From: Ignavibacteria bacterium
GTDB taxonomy: Bacteria; Bacteroidota; Ignavibacteria; Kapaibacteriales; UBA2268
DNA length: 64,000 nucleotides
NCBI GenBank assembly: GCA_016844745.1
Contig: JAERMQ010000003.1
Location: forward strand, 62,001 to 126,000
Reading direction: 5' to 3'
Shown here: one piece after another, positions 1 to 8,676 of the stretch
How positions within the stretch are numbered: the first letter of the stretch is position 1
Layout: each line of letters begins with the position of its first letter
Translations under genes and position numbers: made by a program
The notes under the pieces: model-generated
The model's database searches: none
What the model was told of the DNA's origin: nothing
Seen by the model: only the letters and a program-made list of their open reading frames with translations

Positions 1-50
1 CGTATCAATACTAAAATTCTTAATCCAATTCATTTCAACTTTACAAACTT

Positions 51-818
51 TTAACTGTTTTTATTCGCTTCAGCCTGATTCTGAGCCATTTTCATAAATG
101 GAGTAAGCAAATCAATTGGGACAGGGAAAATAATTGTCGAGTTTTTATCGCTTGCAATGTCCGCTAAAGTTTGCAAAAATCTGAGCTGCAATGCTATCGG
201 TTGAGTCTGAATCAAACTGGCAGCTTCGGTTAGCTTCTGAGCTGCCTGGAATTCACCTTCTGCATTGATAACCTTCGATCGTCTTTCCCGCTCGGCTTCG
301 GCTTGCTTTGCCATTGCACGCTGCATTTCAATCGGCAAGTCAATTTGTTTTACTTCCACTGCACTAACTTTAATTCCCCAGGGTTCGGTATGGAAATCGA
401 TGATTTCCTGGAGCTTCTGATTGATTCTATCCCTTTCGGATAAAAGCTCATCCAAATCGGATTGCCCCAAAATGCTGCGTAAAGTAGTTTGAGCAATCTG
501 ATTTGTAGCAAAAAGGAAATTTTCAACATCAACGATTGCTTTATTTGGATAAACCACACGGAAATACAGCACAGCATTGACTTTAATCGACACGTTGTCT
601 TTCGTTATTATATCCTGAGGCTCAACGTCCATAGCGATGGTTCTCTGGCTTACCCGAACCATTTTATCAATAAATGGTATTAAGATAATTAGCCCCGGAC
701 CCTTTGCACCGATAAGCCTTCCGAGCCGAAAGATAACGGCACGTTCGTACTCGCGCAATACTTTGATTGACGAAGCTAAAATTAAAACCACTAAAATTAT
801 TATTAACGGCAATTCCAT
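51..818 (-). CDS. Slipin/stomatin-like SPFH-domain membrane protein
   Basis: A 255-residue stomatin/slipin. One N-terminal membrane helix (about residues 3-20, hydrophobic and starting [11 protein letters not shown]) is followed by the SPFH core, visible as [12 protein letters not shown] and [12 protein letters not shown], and by the Ala/Glu-rich helix [19 protein letters not shown]. The family forms oligomeric membrane scaffolds, often working with an NfeD-type protease partner. No nfeD is next to it here. I start at the ATG ending at 818, because AAGGAG lies 7 bases upstream (826-831); an in-frame ATG nine codons earlier has no such site. The next gene (LysE-like) is divergent. Family assignment is firm; the cellular role is inferred from the family only. 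Confidence 0.9.
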   Translation of the reverse strand: MELPLIIILVVLILASSIKVLREYERAVIFRLGRLIGAKGPGLIILIPFIDKMVRVSQRTIAMDVEPQDIITKDNVSIKVNAVLYFRVVYPNKAIVDVENFLFATNQIAQTTLRSILGQSDLDELLSERDRINQKLQEIIDFHTEPWGIKVSAVEVKQIDLPIEMQRAMAKQAEAERERRSKVINAEGEFQAAQKLTEAASLIQTQPIALQLRFLQTLADIASDKNSTIIFPVPIDLLTPFMKMAQNQAEANKNS

Positions 819-957
819 AGAAACTCTCCTTATTTTTGATTTCAAAAAATAAATATTCTTAATTTATCGAATACTAATTGATTAACCAAAAGAAAATTAC
901 AATATCATTATTTAATTAAAATTAATTTTTGTTCAGAAATTTGGAGTTTACGTTTAC

Positions 958-986
958 TTGTTATAAATTTATGTCAGGAATATTAC
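958..986 (+). promoter_or_regulatory. Candidate promoter of the LysE-family gene
   Basis: TTGTTA (958-963), a 17-base spacer and TATTAC (981-986) lie about 50 bases before the LysE-like start. Spacing is ideal for a sigma-70-type promoter, but AT-rich DNA gives chance matches. Confidence 0.3.
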
Positions 987-1038
987 ACACTATGGATTTT
1001 GTGCTAAAGGAAGTAAAAATACCGGAGAATACCTTTAA

Positions 1039-1761
1039 ATGGTAGCAGCTATTTTGGCGGGAGTTATAATCGGATTCATTGTTGCAATGCCTCCTGGTCC
1101 TGTTGGATTGATGTCAATTCGATTCGGCTTGCACCCCGACCGTAAGCATTCTGGCTCTCAGCTTGCTTTAGGCGCAGGTGTAACTGATTTTTTCTTTTGC
1201 CTTATAGCCATATTTGCTTCTTCTGCCGCCCAAACTGCTATCGATAATTTCTCAAATGACTATCCCCTTTTAATGCTAATTTTCCAAATTGCTATAGTTT
1301 TATTCTTTATGTTTTATGGGATTTTCAGTATAAGAGCCAAAACTAATGTAACGCCCATTGAGGGCGAAGAGATTAAGAGCCGGTCGGTATTTTTAGAAAA
1401 ATTAAAACACAGGGGTCCATTTTTATTAGGAATAGCGATTTCGCTTACAAATGTTCCCTCACCAACTTATCTTCCTTCCTTTGCTTTATTAACAGCCAAT
1501 GTCCATAAACTTCAATTATTCGAAAATATTGCTTTTTCAAATTTCCTTTTTGCTGCTGCATTTGGTTTAGGGAATTCGATTTGGTTACTTGTATTATTTA
1601 AACTCGTTGTAAAATACAGGCAGAAAATTTCAGCCTTAACTGTTCACAGGATTCGTCAATTTGCAGGATTTACATTTATTGGCTTTGGTACTTTTATAGG
1701 TTACAGGTTATTGTCATTGACTAAGTGGTCAGAGATAATGCGAATTATTTTTGCTTTCTAA
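1039..1761 (+). CDS. LysE/RhtB-family amino-acid exporter-like membrane protein
   Basis: A 240-residue protein with about six hydrophobic helices and the N-terminal signature of the LysE superfamily, GxxxGFIVAMPPGPVGLMS. The family exports amino acids or other small metabolites through the inner membrane using the proton gradient. A central hydrophilic segment (about residues 100-130) separates two three-helix halves, as is usual. Length is slightly above the typical 200-210. It stands alone between divergent slipin and convergent NFU genes, so nothing in the context indicates a substrate. Superfamily membership is likely; substrate is unknown. Confidence 0.75.
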   Translation: MVAAILAGVIIGFIVAMPPGPVGLMSIRFGLHPDRKHSGSQLALGAGVTDFFFCLIAIFASSAAQTAIDNFSNDYPLLMLIFQIAIVLFFMFYGIFSIRAKTNVTPIEGEEIKSRSVFLEKLKHRGPFLLGIAISLTNVPSPTYLPSFALLTANVHKLQLFENIAFSNFLFAAAFGLGNSIWLLVLFKLVVKYRQKISALTVHRIRQFAGFTFIGFGTFIGYRLLSLTKWSEIMRIIFAF

Positions 1762-1790
1762 TTTTTATTCAATTCTCTTTATTTTAATAA

Positions 1791-1881
1791 CAAACAGACA
1801 GAATGTTCTACTGGTAGTATTTTAAAACAAACAGACAGGAATGTCTGTTCTACTGATAGTAGCTTAGACATTCTTGTCTGA
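1791..1881. repeat. CAGACA-type palindromic repeat cluster
   Basis: Two direct copies of a unit beginning CAAACAGACAG and ending TCTACTG(A/G)TAGTA (1791-1819, shortened; 1828-1863), followed by an inverted fragment (AGACATTCTTGTCTGAG, 1865-1881). The second copy holds the palindrome CAGACAGGAATGTCTG. A perfect inverted pair of the same unit lies at 51838-51903. It sits between convergent genes and could also act as a terminator hairpin. Confidence 0.75.
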
Positions 1882-1895
1882 GTAATTATTTAATC

Positions 1896-2162
1896 CTACA
1901 TTGCCAACTTAACGGTTTTAATTTCAGGTACTTTAATTTTCAATATTTTCTCAACACCACCTTTTAAAGTCATCATAGCTCCGGGACAACCTGCGCATGC
2001 TCCTGATAATTGAACAAATACTTCTCCGTCAACTACACCTTTTAAATGAATTCTTCCTCCGTCTGCTTCGATATATGGTCGAATATCTTTTTCAATAATA
2101 CTATGAACCTGATTGAACAAGTCTTCCTGATGACTAATTGATGTTTTTTCCTGATTTTCCAT
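1896..2162 (-). CDS. NFU (NifU C-terminal) iron-sulfur scaffold/carrier protein
   Basis: An 88-residue protein made of a single NifU C-terminal domain. It shows IRPYIEADGGRIHLKGV, then the cluster-binding CxxC in GACAGCPGAMMTLKGGVE, then the terminal helix. The family delivers [4Fe-4S] clusters to apoproteins; the two cysteines are the expected ligands. The length is typical for stand-alone NFU. It lies 64 bases downstream of the ADP-forming acyl-CoA synthetase gene on the same strand and may be co-transcribed. No N-terminal A-type domain and no other suf/isc gene are nearby. Confidence 0.93.
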   Translation of the reverse strand: MENQEKTSISHQEDLFNQVHSIIEKDIRPYIEADGGRIHLKGVVDGEVFVQLSGACAGCPGAMMTLKGGVEKILKIKVPEIKTVKLAM

Positions 2163-2226
2163 TTTTACTCCAATTCACAAAGATAAATATTTACAAAATT
2201 AATGAATTATTTGTATTATCAAAAGG

Positions 2227-4287
2227 TTATAATTTATCAATTTTTATCCTGGCATCGACAGCAATGATACCATCTTCATTTGCAATTAACGGATTAATAT
2301 CCAACTCGGAAATTTCAGGAGTAGCCGTAACTAATGCAGAAAGTTGCATGATAAGTTCAGCAAAAACATTTCTATTTATTGGTTTCAATCCTCTAACACC
2401 TTCGAAAATTTTTTTCGATTTCAAGGAATCCAGCATGTAGTTTGCTTCATCAATTCCAACAGGTGCTAATGCTGTTGCAAAGTCATTTATTAGTTCAATA
2501 AAAATACCTCCGGCTCCGCACATCAGAATATGACCAAATCCTGCTTCCTTCTTTGCTCCGAGAAAGAGTTCAATACCTGGTTTCAGCATTTTTTGAATCA
2601 AAACGCCAGTTACTCTTTCTATATTCATCATTTGTTGAAAGGTATTTTCTACCTGTTCGGCATCTTTGATATTGAGAGCTACTCCTCCTGCATCCGATTT
2701 ATGTACAATTCCTACTGCTTTCATTACTACCGGATATCCGATTTCATTTGCTAAACGAAGGACTTCTTCCTTGTTATTTGCAGTCCATTCTTGTACTCGA
2801 GGTATACCTGCTGCATCAAGCAATCTGCCTACTTGAATAGGTGCTATATAACCGTTATCAGAATTGGCAATAACTTCTCTTATTTGTTCGAAATTAATTT
2901 TAATTTTATCTTCGGAATCGAAAGGTTGATTGATTTTGCTTGCACGAGCCAGGGCTTTGCAGAAAAGTACTTCATCAGGAAATGCAATCCTGCCAAAAGA
3001 TTTGAAATGTTCGGTTGCATCGGCTGCCTGCACAGGTGATGGAAGTACTGGGTATATCGGTTTTCTGCATTGTTTCATTTTTTCGTTCAATACATTGTAT
3101 GCCGGAGTTACATCGTACAAGCCCGGTGTACCGAAAATCACTACTGTTCCATCGATTTCATCGAAACTGGTATCAATGTAATCCAAAATTATTCCTAATT
3201 GCTCAGGTGTACCCGTTGCTAAGAAATCAATCGGATTGCCAACCGAAGAACCATGATATAATTTACCCAAGAGTTCGGTTGCAGCGCTGCCTTCAATTTT
3301 CGGAACTTTTAAACCTTCTTTAGTCAAGGTGTCTGTAGCCATCACTCCGGGTCCTCCGGCATGAGTGACGACAGCCAGATTTTTACCTGGGAGTTTCGGA
3401 TGAGCTAAAACGCAGGCAGTATAAATCAAATCGGCGCGTCCATAACACCTGATAATACCTGCTTTTCGGAATAGTGCATCTATTGCCGTATCCGAACCTG
3501 CTAAAGCGCCGGTATGTGATGAAACCGCACGGGAACCTGCATCCGTCGTTCCGGCTTTTATAGCAGCTATCCTGCATCCTTTACGAATTAATGATGATGC
3601 ATGACGCAGCAATTTATCCGGTTTATCAACTTTCTCCATATAAATCAATTTTATTTCCGAACTCTCTCCTTCAACGAAGGATTCATCCCAGTATTCGAGA
3701 ACTTCTTCAACTCCGACTCTTGCACTGTTGCCCACAGAAAAAATACTGGAAAAGCGCAACCCAAGCTGAATTGCATTCTCGACAATAAATACAGCCGTGG
3801 CACCGGAGCCTGTTACAAAGTCGCATCCTTTCGGGTCGAGTTTCGGTACCGGACCGGCAAATATACCGCTGTATGACGTAGTCAATACTCCAATGCAATT
3901 AGGACCAATCAGAGTACCACCTGCATTTTCAATTATTCCGGCAATTTGTTCTTCTAATTTTTTGCCTTCTTCGCCGATTTCTGAAAATCCGGCAGATAAT
4001 ATAATAAATGCTTTTGTCTGCTTTCTGGAAGCAAGGATAGTCACGGTTTCAACAATATACTTTGATGCAATAGCTATTATAGCCAAATCGGCTTTTTCTA
4101 ATTCATCAACGCTGCGAAGGCAGGTCAGTCCTTGCACTACCTGCTCTTTAGGATTAACGACGTATAATTCTTTCGGATGGTTCCCGGATAATAGGTTGAA
4201 TAGCGCCTTGCCGCCAGGCTTTTCAATATCATTCGAACCGCCCACTACTACTATACTTTTAGGTTCAATCAATTCTTTAACGAACAT
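2227..4287 (-). CDS. ADP-forming acyl-CoA/acetate-CoA synthetase (fused alpha-beta)
   Basis: A 686-residue NDP-forming acyl-CoA synthetase, converting acyl-CoA, ADP and phosphate to free acid, CoA and ATP. Domain order: CoA-binding Rossmann domain (about 1-130; VVVGGSNDIEKPGGKALFN), succinyl-CoA-ligase-like domain (about 145-430) and ATP-grasp domain (about 470-686; IGYPVVMKAVGIVHKSDAGG). The likely phospho-histidine is in SSHTGALAGSD near residue 255. Alpha and beta parts are fused in one chain, as in many bacterial homologues. This would let the cell make ATP from acetyl-CoA or another acyl-CoA; the acyl specificity cannot be read. The NFU gene follows on the same strand. Confidence 0.9.
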   Translation of the reverse strand: MFVKELIEPKSIVVVGGSNDIEKPGGKALFNLLSGNHPKELYVVNPKEQVVQGLTCLRSVDELEKADLAIIAIASKYIVETVTILASRKQTKAFIILSAGFSEIGEEGKKLEEQIAGIIENAGGTLIGPNCIGVLTTSYSGIFAGPVPKLDPKGCDFVTGSGATAVFIVENAIQLGLRFSSIFSVGNSARVGVEEVLEYWDESFVEGESSEIKLIYMEKVDKPDKLLRHASSLIRKGCRIAAIKAGTTDAGSRAVSSHTGALAGSDTAIDALFRKAGIIRCYGRADLIYTACVLAHPKLPGKNLAVVTHAGGPGVMATDTLTKEGLKVPKIEGSAATELLGKLYHGSSVGNPIDFLATGTPEQLGIILDYIDTSFDEIDGTVVIFGTPGLYDVTPAYNVLNEKMKQCRKPIYPVLPSPVQAADATEHFKSFGRIAFPDEVLFCKALARASKINQPFDSEDKIKINFEQIREVIANSDNGYIAPIQVGRLLDAAGIPRVQEWTANNKEEVLRLANEIGYPVVMKAVGIVHKSDAGGVALNIKDAEQVENTFQQMMNIERVTGVLIQKMLKPGIELFLGAKKEAGFGHILMCGAGGIFIELINDFATALAPVGIDEANYMLDSLKSKKIFEGVRGLKPINRNVFAELIMQLSALVTATPEISELDINPLIANEDGIIAVDARIKIDKL

Positions 4288-4473
4288 AATTTTTCATTTC
4301 AATATTAAAGTACAAAATATCAAAATTACGAAAGAAATTTTGGTTAATATTAAAGTTATAGTAATTTTCATTTTAAGGTAGTGATTATATATTCAATGCT
4401 AAAAAATGTTATTAAAAAATAATTTATTAGCTGATTCGTAAATTAAATTGTTAAAAAAAATTAGCAGGGGAAT

Positions 4474-4530
4474 ATGCCAGAAATATCAAGATTTTATGGA
4501 ATTGTAATTCAATTATGCAATGGGTTTTAA
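4474..4530 (+). pseudogene. Remnant of a DUF4160 gene (first codons only)
   Basis: The reading frame opens MPEISRFYGIVIQ, which is the characteristic N-terminus of DUF4160 proteins (normally about 80 residues, continuing into a HNPPHFH motif). Here it runs only 18 codons to a stop, and the DUF2442 start lies inside it. AGGGG precedes the ATG closely. DUF4160 and DUF2442 genes usually form a tandem pair, so this looks like an internal deletion that removed almost all of the first gene. Recognition of the N-terminus is from memory of the family. Confidence 0.65.
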
Positions 4531-4751
4531 AAGTGAAATATTTACATGATTACAAGTTGGAACTTGAATTCAATGACGGTTTAGTCAAATCAATCGATTT
4601 ATCGGATGTTGTGGGTGGTACCGGTATTTTTGCACCATTGAAAAATATCGATTATTTTAAAAAAGTATCCATAGATTCTTGTGGTAACTCAATTTGTTGG
4701 GAAAATGGAGCTGATATTTGCCCTGATGTATTATATGAACTAAAACAATAA
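4515..4751 (+). CDS. DUF2442 family protein
   Basis: A 78-residue DUF2442 protein, recognised by LKVKYLHDYKLELEFNDG, GTGIFAPLKNIDYFKKV and the C-terminal NGADICPDVLYE. The family is small, without an established activity, and usually encoded right after a DUF4160 gene in what resembles a toxin-antitoxin layout. Here the start overlaps the 18-codon DUF4160 remnant in another frame. The domain looks complete. It is followed 76 bases later by a RelE/ParE-type pair, making this stretch a small defence/addiction cluster. Function is unknown. Confidence 0.8.
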   Translation: MQWVLKVKYLHDYKLELEFNDGLVKSIDLSDVVGGTGIFAPLKNIDYFKKVSIDSCGNSICWENGADICPDVLYELKQ

Positions 4752-4827
4752 CATTATTTTTTGCATATCAAATATTTTAAATTCTCTATCGTTTCATATT
4801 TTTTTATTAATAATTTTTGGAAAAAAA

Positions 4828-5055
4828 ATGGCAACATATTCTATTGAAATACCAGCGAATAAAGAAATTGAATTTCTGAATTTCATTTCAAAGTTTGAGT
4901 ATGTGAAAATTCAGAATAGAACAAAAATCAAAGAGCAATTCAAAAGAAATTTAGAAGAAGCACTTAAGGAAGTTGATGCAATGGAATCCGGAAATTTAGC
5001 TCAAATGCCAATAGAAAGTTTATTACAAGAATTGCGTGATGAAAAAGGAAAGTAA
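4828..5055 (+). CDS. Antitoxin of a RelE/ParE-type pair
   Basis: A 75-residue acidic protein. The N-terminus looks like a short beta-strand (MATYSIEIPANKE), followed by helices and a charged tail (LLQELRDEKGK), the architecture of small antitoxins whose tails wrap the toxin. I recognise no named DNA-binding motif. It overlaps the toxin gene by 17 bases, typical of translational coupling within toxin-antitoxin operons. The call rests mainly on the partner and on the gene order antitoxin-toxin. Confidence 0.75.
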   Translation: MATYSIEIPANKEIEFLNFISKFEYVKIQNRTKIKEQFKRNLEEALKEVDAMESGNLAQMPIESLLQELRDEKGK

Positions 5056-5386
5056 ATTTGAAATATTTTATACAAGTAACTTCAAACGAGAAGCCAAAGT
5101 TTTATCTAAAAAGTATATTTCCTTTGAAAATGATTTTGAACAAGTTCTTTTGAAACTTAATGAAGAACCTGCTTTTGGAACATCCATTGGTAAAGATTGT
5201 TACAAAATCAGATTACAAATAAAAAGTAAACATAAGGGTAAAAGCGGAGGAGCAAGATTGATAACCTTGGTTAAATTTGTTTCAGAATCAATTTATTTAT
5301 TAAGCGTTTTTGATAAATCGGATAAGGAATCTATCAATGATGATGAATTAAATGAGATTATAAAGGGAATTCAATTACATCAATAG
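5039..5386 (+). CDS. RelE/ParE-family toxin
   Basis: A 115-residue RelE/ParE-fold protein. Visible features are YTSNFKREAKVLSKKY, the loop FGTSIGKDCYKIRLQI and the stretch KGKSGGARLITLV, which is typical of a RelE subgroup common in Bacteroidota. The family either cleaves mRNA on the ribosome or inhibits gyrase; the sequence does not tell which. I use the ATG at 5039; a GTG lies one codon earlier. The gene starts inside the end of the antitoxin gene. It appears intact. Confidence 0.85.
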   Translation: MKKESKFEIFYTSNFKREAKVLSKKYISFENDFEQVLLKLNEEPAFGTSIGKDCYKIRLQIKSKHKGKSGGARLITLVKFVSESIYLLSVFDKSDKESINDDELNEIIKGIQLHQ

Positions 5387-5516
5387 AATGATCGAGTTTT
5401 ACCCTGTATCAAATGTTACACTAACACTGAAAAATCCAATTCAAATAAAGATTTTCAATTTATATTCTTAATTTGCGAATTATTTTTCTTAAAAAATTAA
5501 TTTAGGATATTCTAAT

Positions 5517-6890
5517 ATGACTGAAAAAAGCTATGCTTCTCCTTTAATCCGATGGTCTGTATTGCTCCTTGTGAGTATAACAATAGCAACAAATTATTAT
5601 GTTTATGATGCCCTGTCATCAATAAAATCGGTAATGCAAGCACAGCTCGGCTTTAGTTCGACAGAATACGGATGGATTGTATCGTTTTATTCTTTCCCTA
5701 ATACTTTCTTTTTAATGGCAATTTTCGGTGGAATGATTCTCGACCGATGGGGGATTCGTAAAACAGGTTTCTTATTTGTTGGTTTCTGCGTTCTCGGTGC
5801 TTTCATCACTGCTTATGGCGCCAGTTCTACCTTCTTATCCGGAGGTCCGGGATATTCTTTTATGAATTCATTTCTGAAAGAATTTTCCCCACAGCTTAAA
5901 CTTATGATGTTCGGTAGATTACTTTTTGGATTGGGTGCTGAAACCAGCATTATCGTTACAAATAAGGTATTGGTCAAATGGTTCAAAGGTAAAGAACTGG
6001 CACTGGCTTTCGCTGTTAATATATCATTGGCGAGAATTGGAACAGCAGCAGCCTTGATTGCTTCACCTATTTTGATTCAATCCCCTTCAGGTTGGACTAA
6101 TGCGATATGGGTGGCTGCAGTCCTTATGGGTATAGGATTTTTATTCTTTATTATATACATGATTTTTGATGCAAAACCGGAGAGACTTGGTAATAGCACT
6201 TTAAGTAGTGAGCCTGAAGAAAAATTCCGTCTGAAAGATTTCGTTTTATTGCTTAAAACCCCTTCTTTTCTATATATCTGTTTATTATGTGTTACTTTTT
6301 ATTCTGCCGTATTTCCTTTTCAGGCATACTGCCCTGATATGCTTCATAATAAATTCGGTGTATCTATAGAAAACAGTGGATTGTTAAGCAGTTTGATTAT
6401 TTGGGGGACTATTATTTTCACACCACTTTTCGGATTATTTGTCGATAAAAAGGGAAAGCGTGCAACTTTAATGATTGGTGGTTCCTTGCTTTTAACTGTA
6501 GTTCATTTGACTTTATCACTAACAAATATTACTCCCTACATTTCCATGTTTATAATGGGAATAGCTTTTTCGCTGGTACCGGCTGCTATGTGGCCATCCG
6601 TTGCAGTTATTGTTGAGGAAAAAAGACTTGGTACTGCATTCGGTATTATGACTTCAATTCAAAATCTCGGATTATGGGCTTTCCCGATTTTAGCCGGTAT
6701 GCTGCTGGATTATACCAACCGCAACATTCCTAAAGCACTGCTCGACTCCGGCAAAGCGTCGTTAGATTACACATATACTATATTAATGTTTGCATTGCTT
6801 GGAGTTATAGGCTTCGTTTTTGCACTTTTGCTAAAGTCATCTGATAGGAAGTATTCAGGTGGGAACTTAGAAAAAATGACTATGCATTGA
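5517..6890 (+). CDS. Major facilitator superfamily transporter
   Basis: A 457-residue inner-membrane carrier with about 12 predicted helices. The loop between helices 2 and 3 has the MFS signature GGMILDRWGIRKTG, repeated in the second half as GLFVDKKGKRATL. A charged cytoplasmic loop (about 220-240) separates the halves. MFS carriers move small solutes by uniport, symport or antiport; the substrate cannot be read. One odd point is a longer polar insertion (about residues 100-125) between helices 3 and 4. The gene is alone and starts at an ATG preceded by AGGA. Confidence 0.85.
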   Translation: MTEKSYASPLIRWSVLLLVSITIATNYYVYDALSSIKSVMQAQLGFSSTEYGWIVSFYSFPNTFFLMAIFGGMILDRWGIRKTGFLFVGFCVLGAFITAYGASSTFLSGGPGYSFMNSFLKEFSPQLKLMMFGRLLFGLGAETSIIVTNKVLVKWFKGKELALAFAVNISLARIGTAAALIASPILIQSPSGWTNAIWVAAVLMGIGFLFFIIYMIFDAKPERLGNSTLSSEPEEKFRLKDFVLLLKTPSFLYICLLCVTFYSAVFPFQAYCPDMLHNKFGVSIENSGLLSSLIIWGTIIFTPLFGLFVDKKGKRATLMIGGSLLLTVVHLTLSLTNITPYISMFIMGIAFSLVPAAMWPSVAVIVEEKRLGTAFGIMTSIQNLGLWAFPILAGMLLDYTNRNIPKALLDSGKASLDYTYTILMFALLGVIGFVFALLLKSSDRKYSGGNLEKMTMH

Positions 6891-7028
6891 GAATTGAACA
6901 ATATTTTTTTTGTATTGTGATTTATTGATTTTATTTGATAATTTTGATTTTGTATTTTAAATAAAAGTTATAAAATAATAAATTATTTTTCATAATATTG
7001 TTCCTAATTATGATTTTTAAATAAATAA

Positions 7029-7328
7029 GTGAATCCACAGAATACAGAAACCGTAGAACTACTCTCGGAAGTTTTCGGACTTTCAGAAGACCAGTTCTTT
7101 AACGAATGCCTGAAACTTTTTTTGGATAAAAAACTTCGTGCAATCGGAATGGAATTGCTTACATTGAAAATGAAATATAAAATTGAATCAATCAAAGACT
7201 TTGAAATCCTGATTCAATCCGGGAAAATAGATAAAGACTCATCAATCAAAGAATTCAAATATTATTTTCTGTTATCAAAGCAGAGGGAATTCGTCGTTAA
7301 ATATCTTGAAGCGCTTGATAATACTTGA
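7029..7328 (+). CDS. Small protein of unknown function
   Basis: A 99-residue, highly charged and probably all-helical protein starting at GTG. I do not recognise it. It reads like two helical hairpins: LSEVFGLSEDQFFNECLK, then KKLRAIGMELLTLKMKYKI, then a second part rich in Lys and Glu. No signal peptide, cysteine or membrane helix is visible. The pattern of a short helix preceding a longer helix with KMKYKI is reminiscent of small antitoxin-like proteins, but no partner gene follows. It is followed by a C-rich hairpin. Codon use resembles neighbours, so it is probably a real gene. Confidence 0.55.
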   Translation: MNPQNTETVELLSEVFGLSEDQFFNECLKLFLDKKLRAIGMELLTLKMKYKIESIKDFEILIQSGKIDKDSSIKEFKYYFLLSKQREFVVKYLEALDNT

Positions 7329-7368
7329 TTTTTCACACCTTTATATTTAAAAAGAAAATCCCCCTAAT

Positions 7369-7385
7369 CCCCTTTTTCAAAGGGG
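7369..7385. terminator. C/G hairpin after the 99-residue gene
   Basis: CCCCTTT (7369-7375), a 3-base loop and AAAGGGG (7379-7385). It is preceded by a second CCCC run and belongs to the same kind of C-rich palindromes as those at 31062 and 35782. There is no T run, so terminator activity is uncertain. Confidence 0.4.
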
Positions 7386-7421
7386 GAATAATTAATTGAA
7401 GCTGTTCCAGAATGTAAGAAG

Positions 7422-7510
7422 AATGTCATTCTGAACGAAGTGAAGAATCTTCTCAAAATCAAGGGATCATTTAATTCGACAAGATTCTTCACTTCGTTCA
7501 GAATGACATT
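7422..7510. repeat. Core palindrome repeat (GTCATTC...GAATC family), copy 1
   Basis: Perfect 30-base inverted repeat: arms 7422-7451 and 7481-7510 around a 29-base spacer. The arm contains TGTCATTCTGAACGAAGTG followed by AAGAATC. It lies between convergent genes, so it could end transcription from both sides. Confidence 0.9.
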
Positions 7511-7549
7511 TTCCTTTATTATATATCGTTTATTATAAAAAATAATTTC

Positions 7550-8656
7550 TTATTTTCTTCTGATGCAATGCGGCAACGGTACTTCTTCTCCAACATCATT
7601 GTAGAATGATTCCAAGCAATCCGATGGGTCGCAGCAAGTAAAGCAAACTCTCTTGAAGGCTCTCAATCCGGACAATTCTACATGAGTAGATAAAAATTCG
7701 CTCTTAACAGGTTCTTCCCGCAATAAATCCGTACTTAAATATTTCTTATTATCATCGGGGAAAACCGTTGCAACAACTGCATCATTGCCCATCTGGTTTT
7801 GAAGCATAACTGAGCCAATGAAGTTAGCACCACTCGATATACCTACACCCATACCTAATTGACTGGAAAGCATCTGAGCCATAATGATTGCATCGCCGTC
7901 ATCAACCGAAACAATGCTATCACATTTATCAAGTTTTACAATCGAAGGAATAAATTCATCGGATATGCCTTGTATCCTATGTTTACCGATTTTATGACCG
8001 GTTGTGAGAGTTGGTGAGTTTAAAGGTTCTAATGGATGAATTTTTATTTCGGGATTTTTTTCTTTCAGGAACTGCCCAACACCCATAATTGTACCTCCGG
8101 TACCAACTCCTGCAACGAATGCATCCAATTGATAACCCCTGAAAGATAGCTGCCACCATATTTCCGGACCGGTTGTCAAATAGTGGGCTTCAACGTTATC
8201 TTCATTTGAAAACTGGCGTGGAAGAAATGCATTCACGATTTTTTCCGCAAGTTCTTCCGCAAATTTAATACTGCCCAGAAATCCGCCTTCATCACGACTT
8301 ACAAGCTTAATATTTGCCCCAAAACTTGTCAAAAGATTTATCCGCTCTGAACTCATCCAATCCGGCATGAAAATCGTTACATGATGTCCCAGGGCGCGAC
8401 CTATTGCCGAAAAAGAGATTCCAGTGTTCCCACTGGTTGCTTCGATTATTTGAGTATCTTCATTTAATAACCTGTTCTCATAAGCCCGGTATAGAATGTG
8501 GAAAGCCATTCTGTCCTTAATGCTGCCGGTCATATTGAGATTTTCAGCTTTAGCATAAATTTTTCTCTGTTTACCTTTGAATGCATATTCAATTTCTAAA
8601 AGAGGCGTATTACCGATTAATTTGGATAGTCCCTTGATCCTGTTCAATTTCTCCAT
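7550..8656 (-). CDS. Cysteine synthase-like PLP enzyme with Cys-rich tail
   Basis: A 368-residue fold-type II PLP enzyme of the cysteine synthase/cystathionine beta-synthase family. Visible are the PLP lysine in [12 protein letters not shown] (near residue 47), the substrate loop [10 protein letters not shown] and the phosphate-binding [12 protein letters not shown]. The family makes cysteine from O-acetylserine and sulfide, or related beta-replacements. It is about 50-60 residues longer than CysK; the extra C-terminus carries a cysteine cluster ([10 protein letters not shown], then HC near the end) that could bind a metal or carry sulfur. The gene lies 20 bases after the class V aminotransferase gene, clearly an operon. 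Exact substrate is uncertain. Confidence 0.85.
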   Translation of the reverse strand: MEKLNRIKGLSKLIGNTPLLEIEYAFKGKQRKIYAKAENLNMTGSIKDRMAFHILYRAYENRLLNEDTQIIEATSGNTGISFSAIGRALGHHVTIFMPDWMSSERINLLTSFGANIKLVSRDEGGFLGSIKFAEELAEKIVNAFLPRQFSNEDNVEAHYLTTGPEIWWQLSFRGYQLDAFVAGVGTGGTIMGVGQFLKEKNPEIKIHPLEPLNSPTLTTGHKIGKHRIQGISDEFIPSIVKLDKCDSIVSVDDGDAIIMAQMLSSQLGMGVGISSGANFIGSVMLQNQMGNDAVVATVFPDDNKKYLSTDLLREEPVKSEFLSTHVELSGLRAFKRVCFTCCDPSDCLESFYNDVGEEVPLPHCIRRK

Positions 8657-8676
8657 ATTTTCAGAGGTCTCCTAAA

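Noticed and set aside
3797..4381. A 194-residue plus-strand ORF
   Set aside because: It mirrors the N-terminal half of the ADP-forming acyl-CoA synthetase gene on the minus strand and has no domain of its own.
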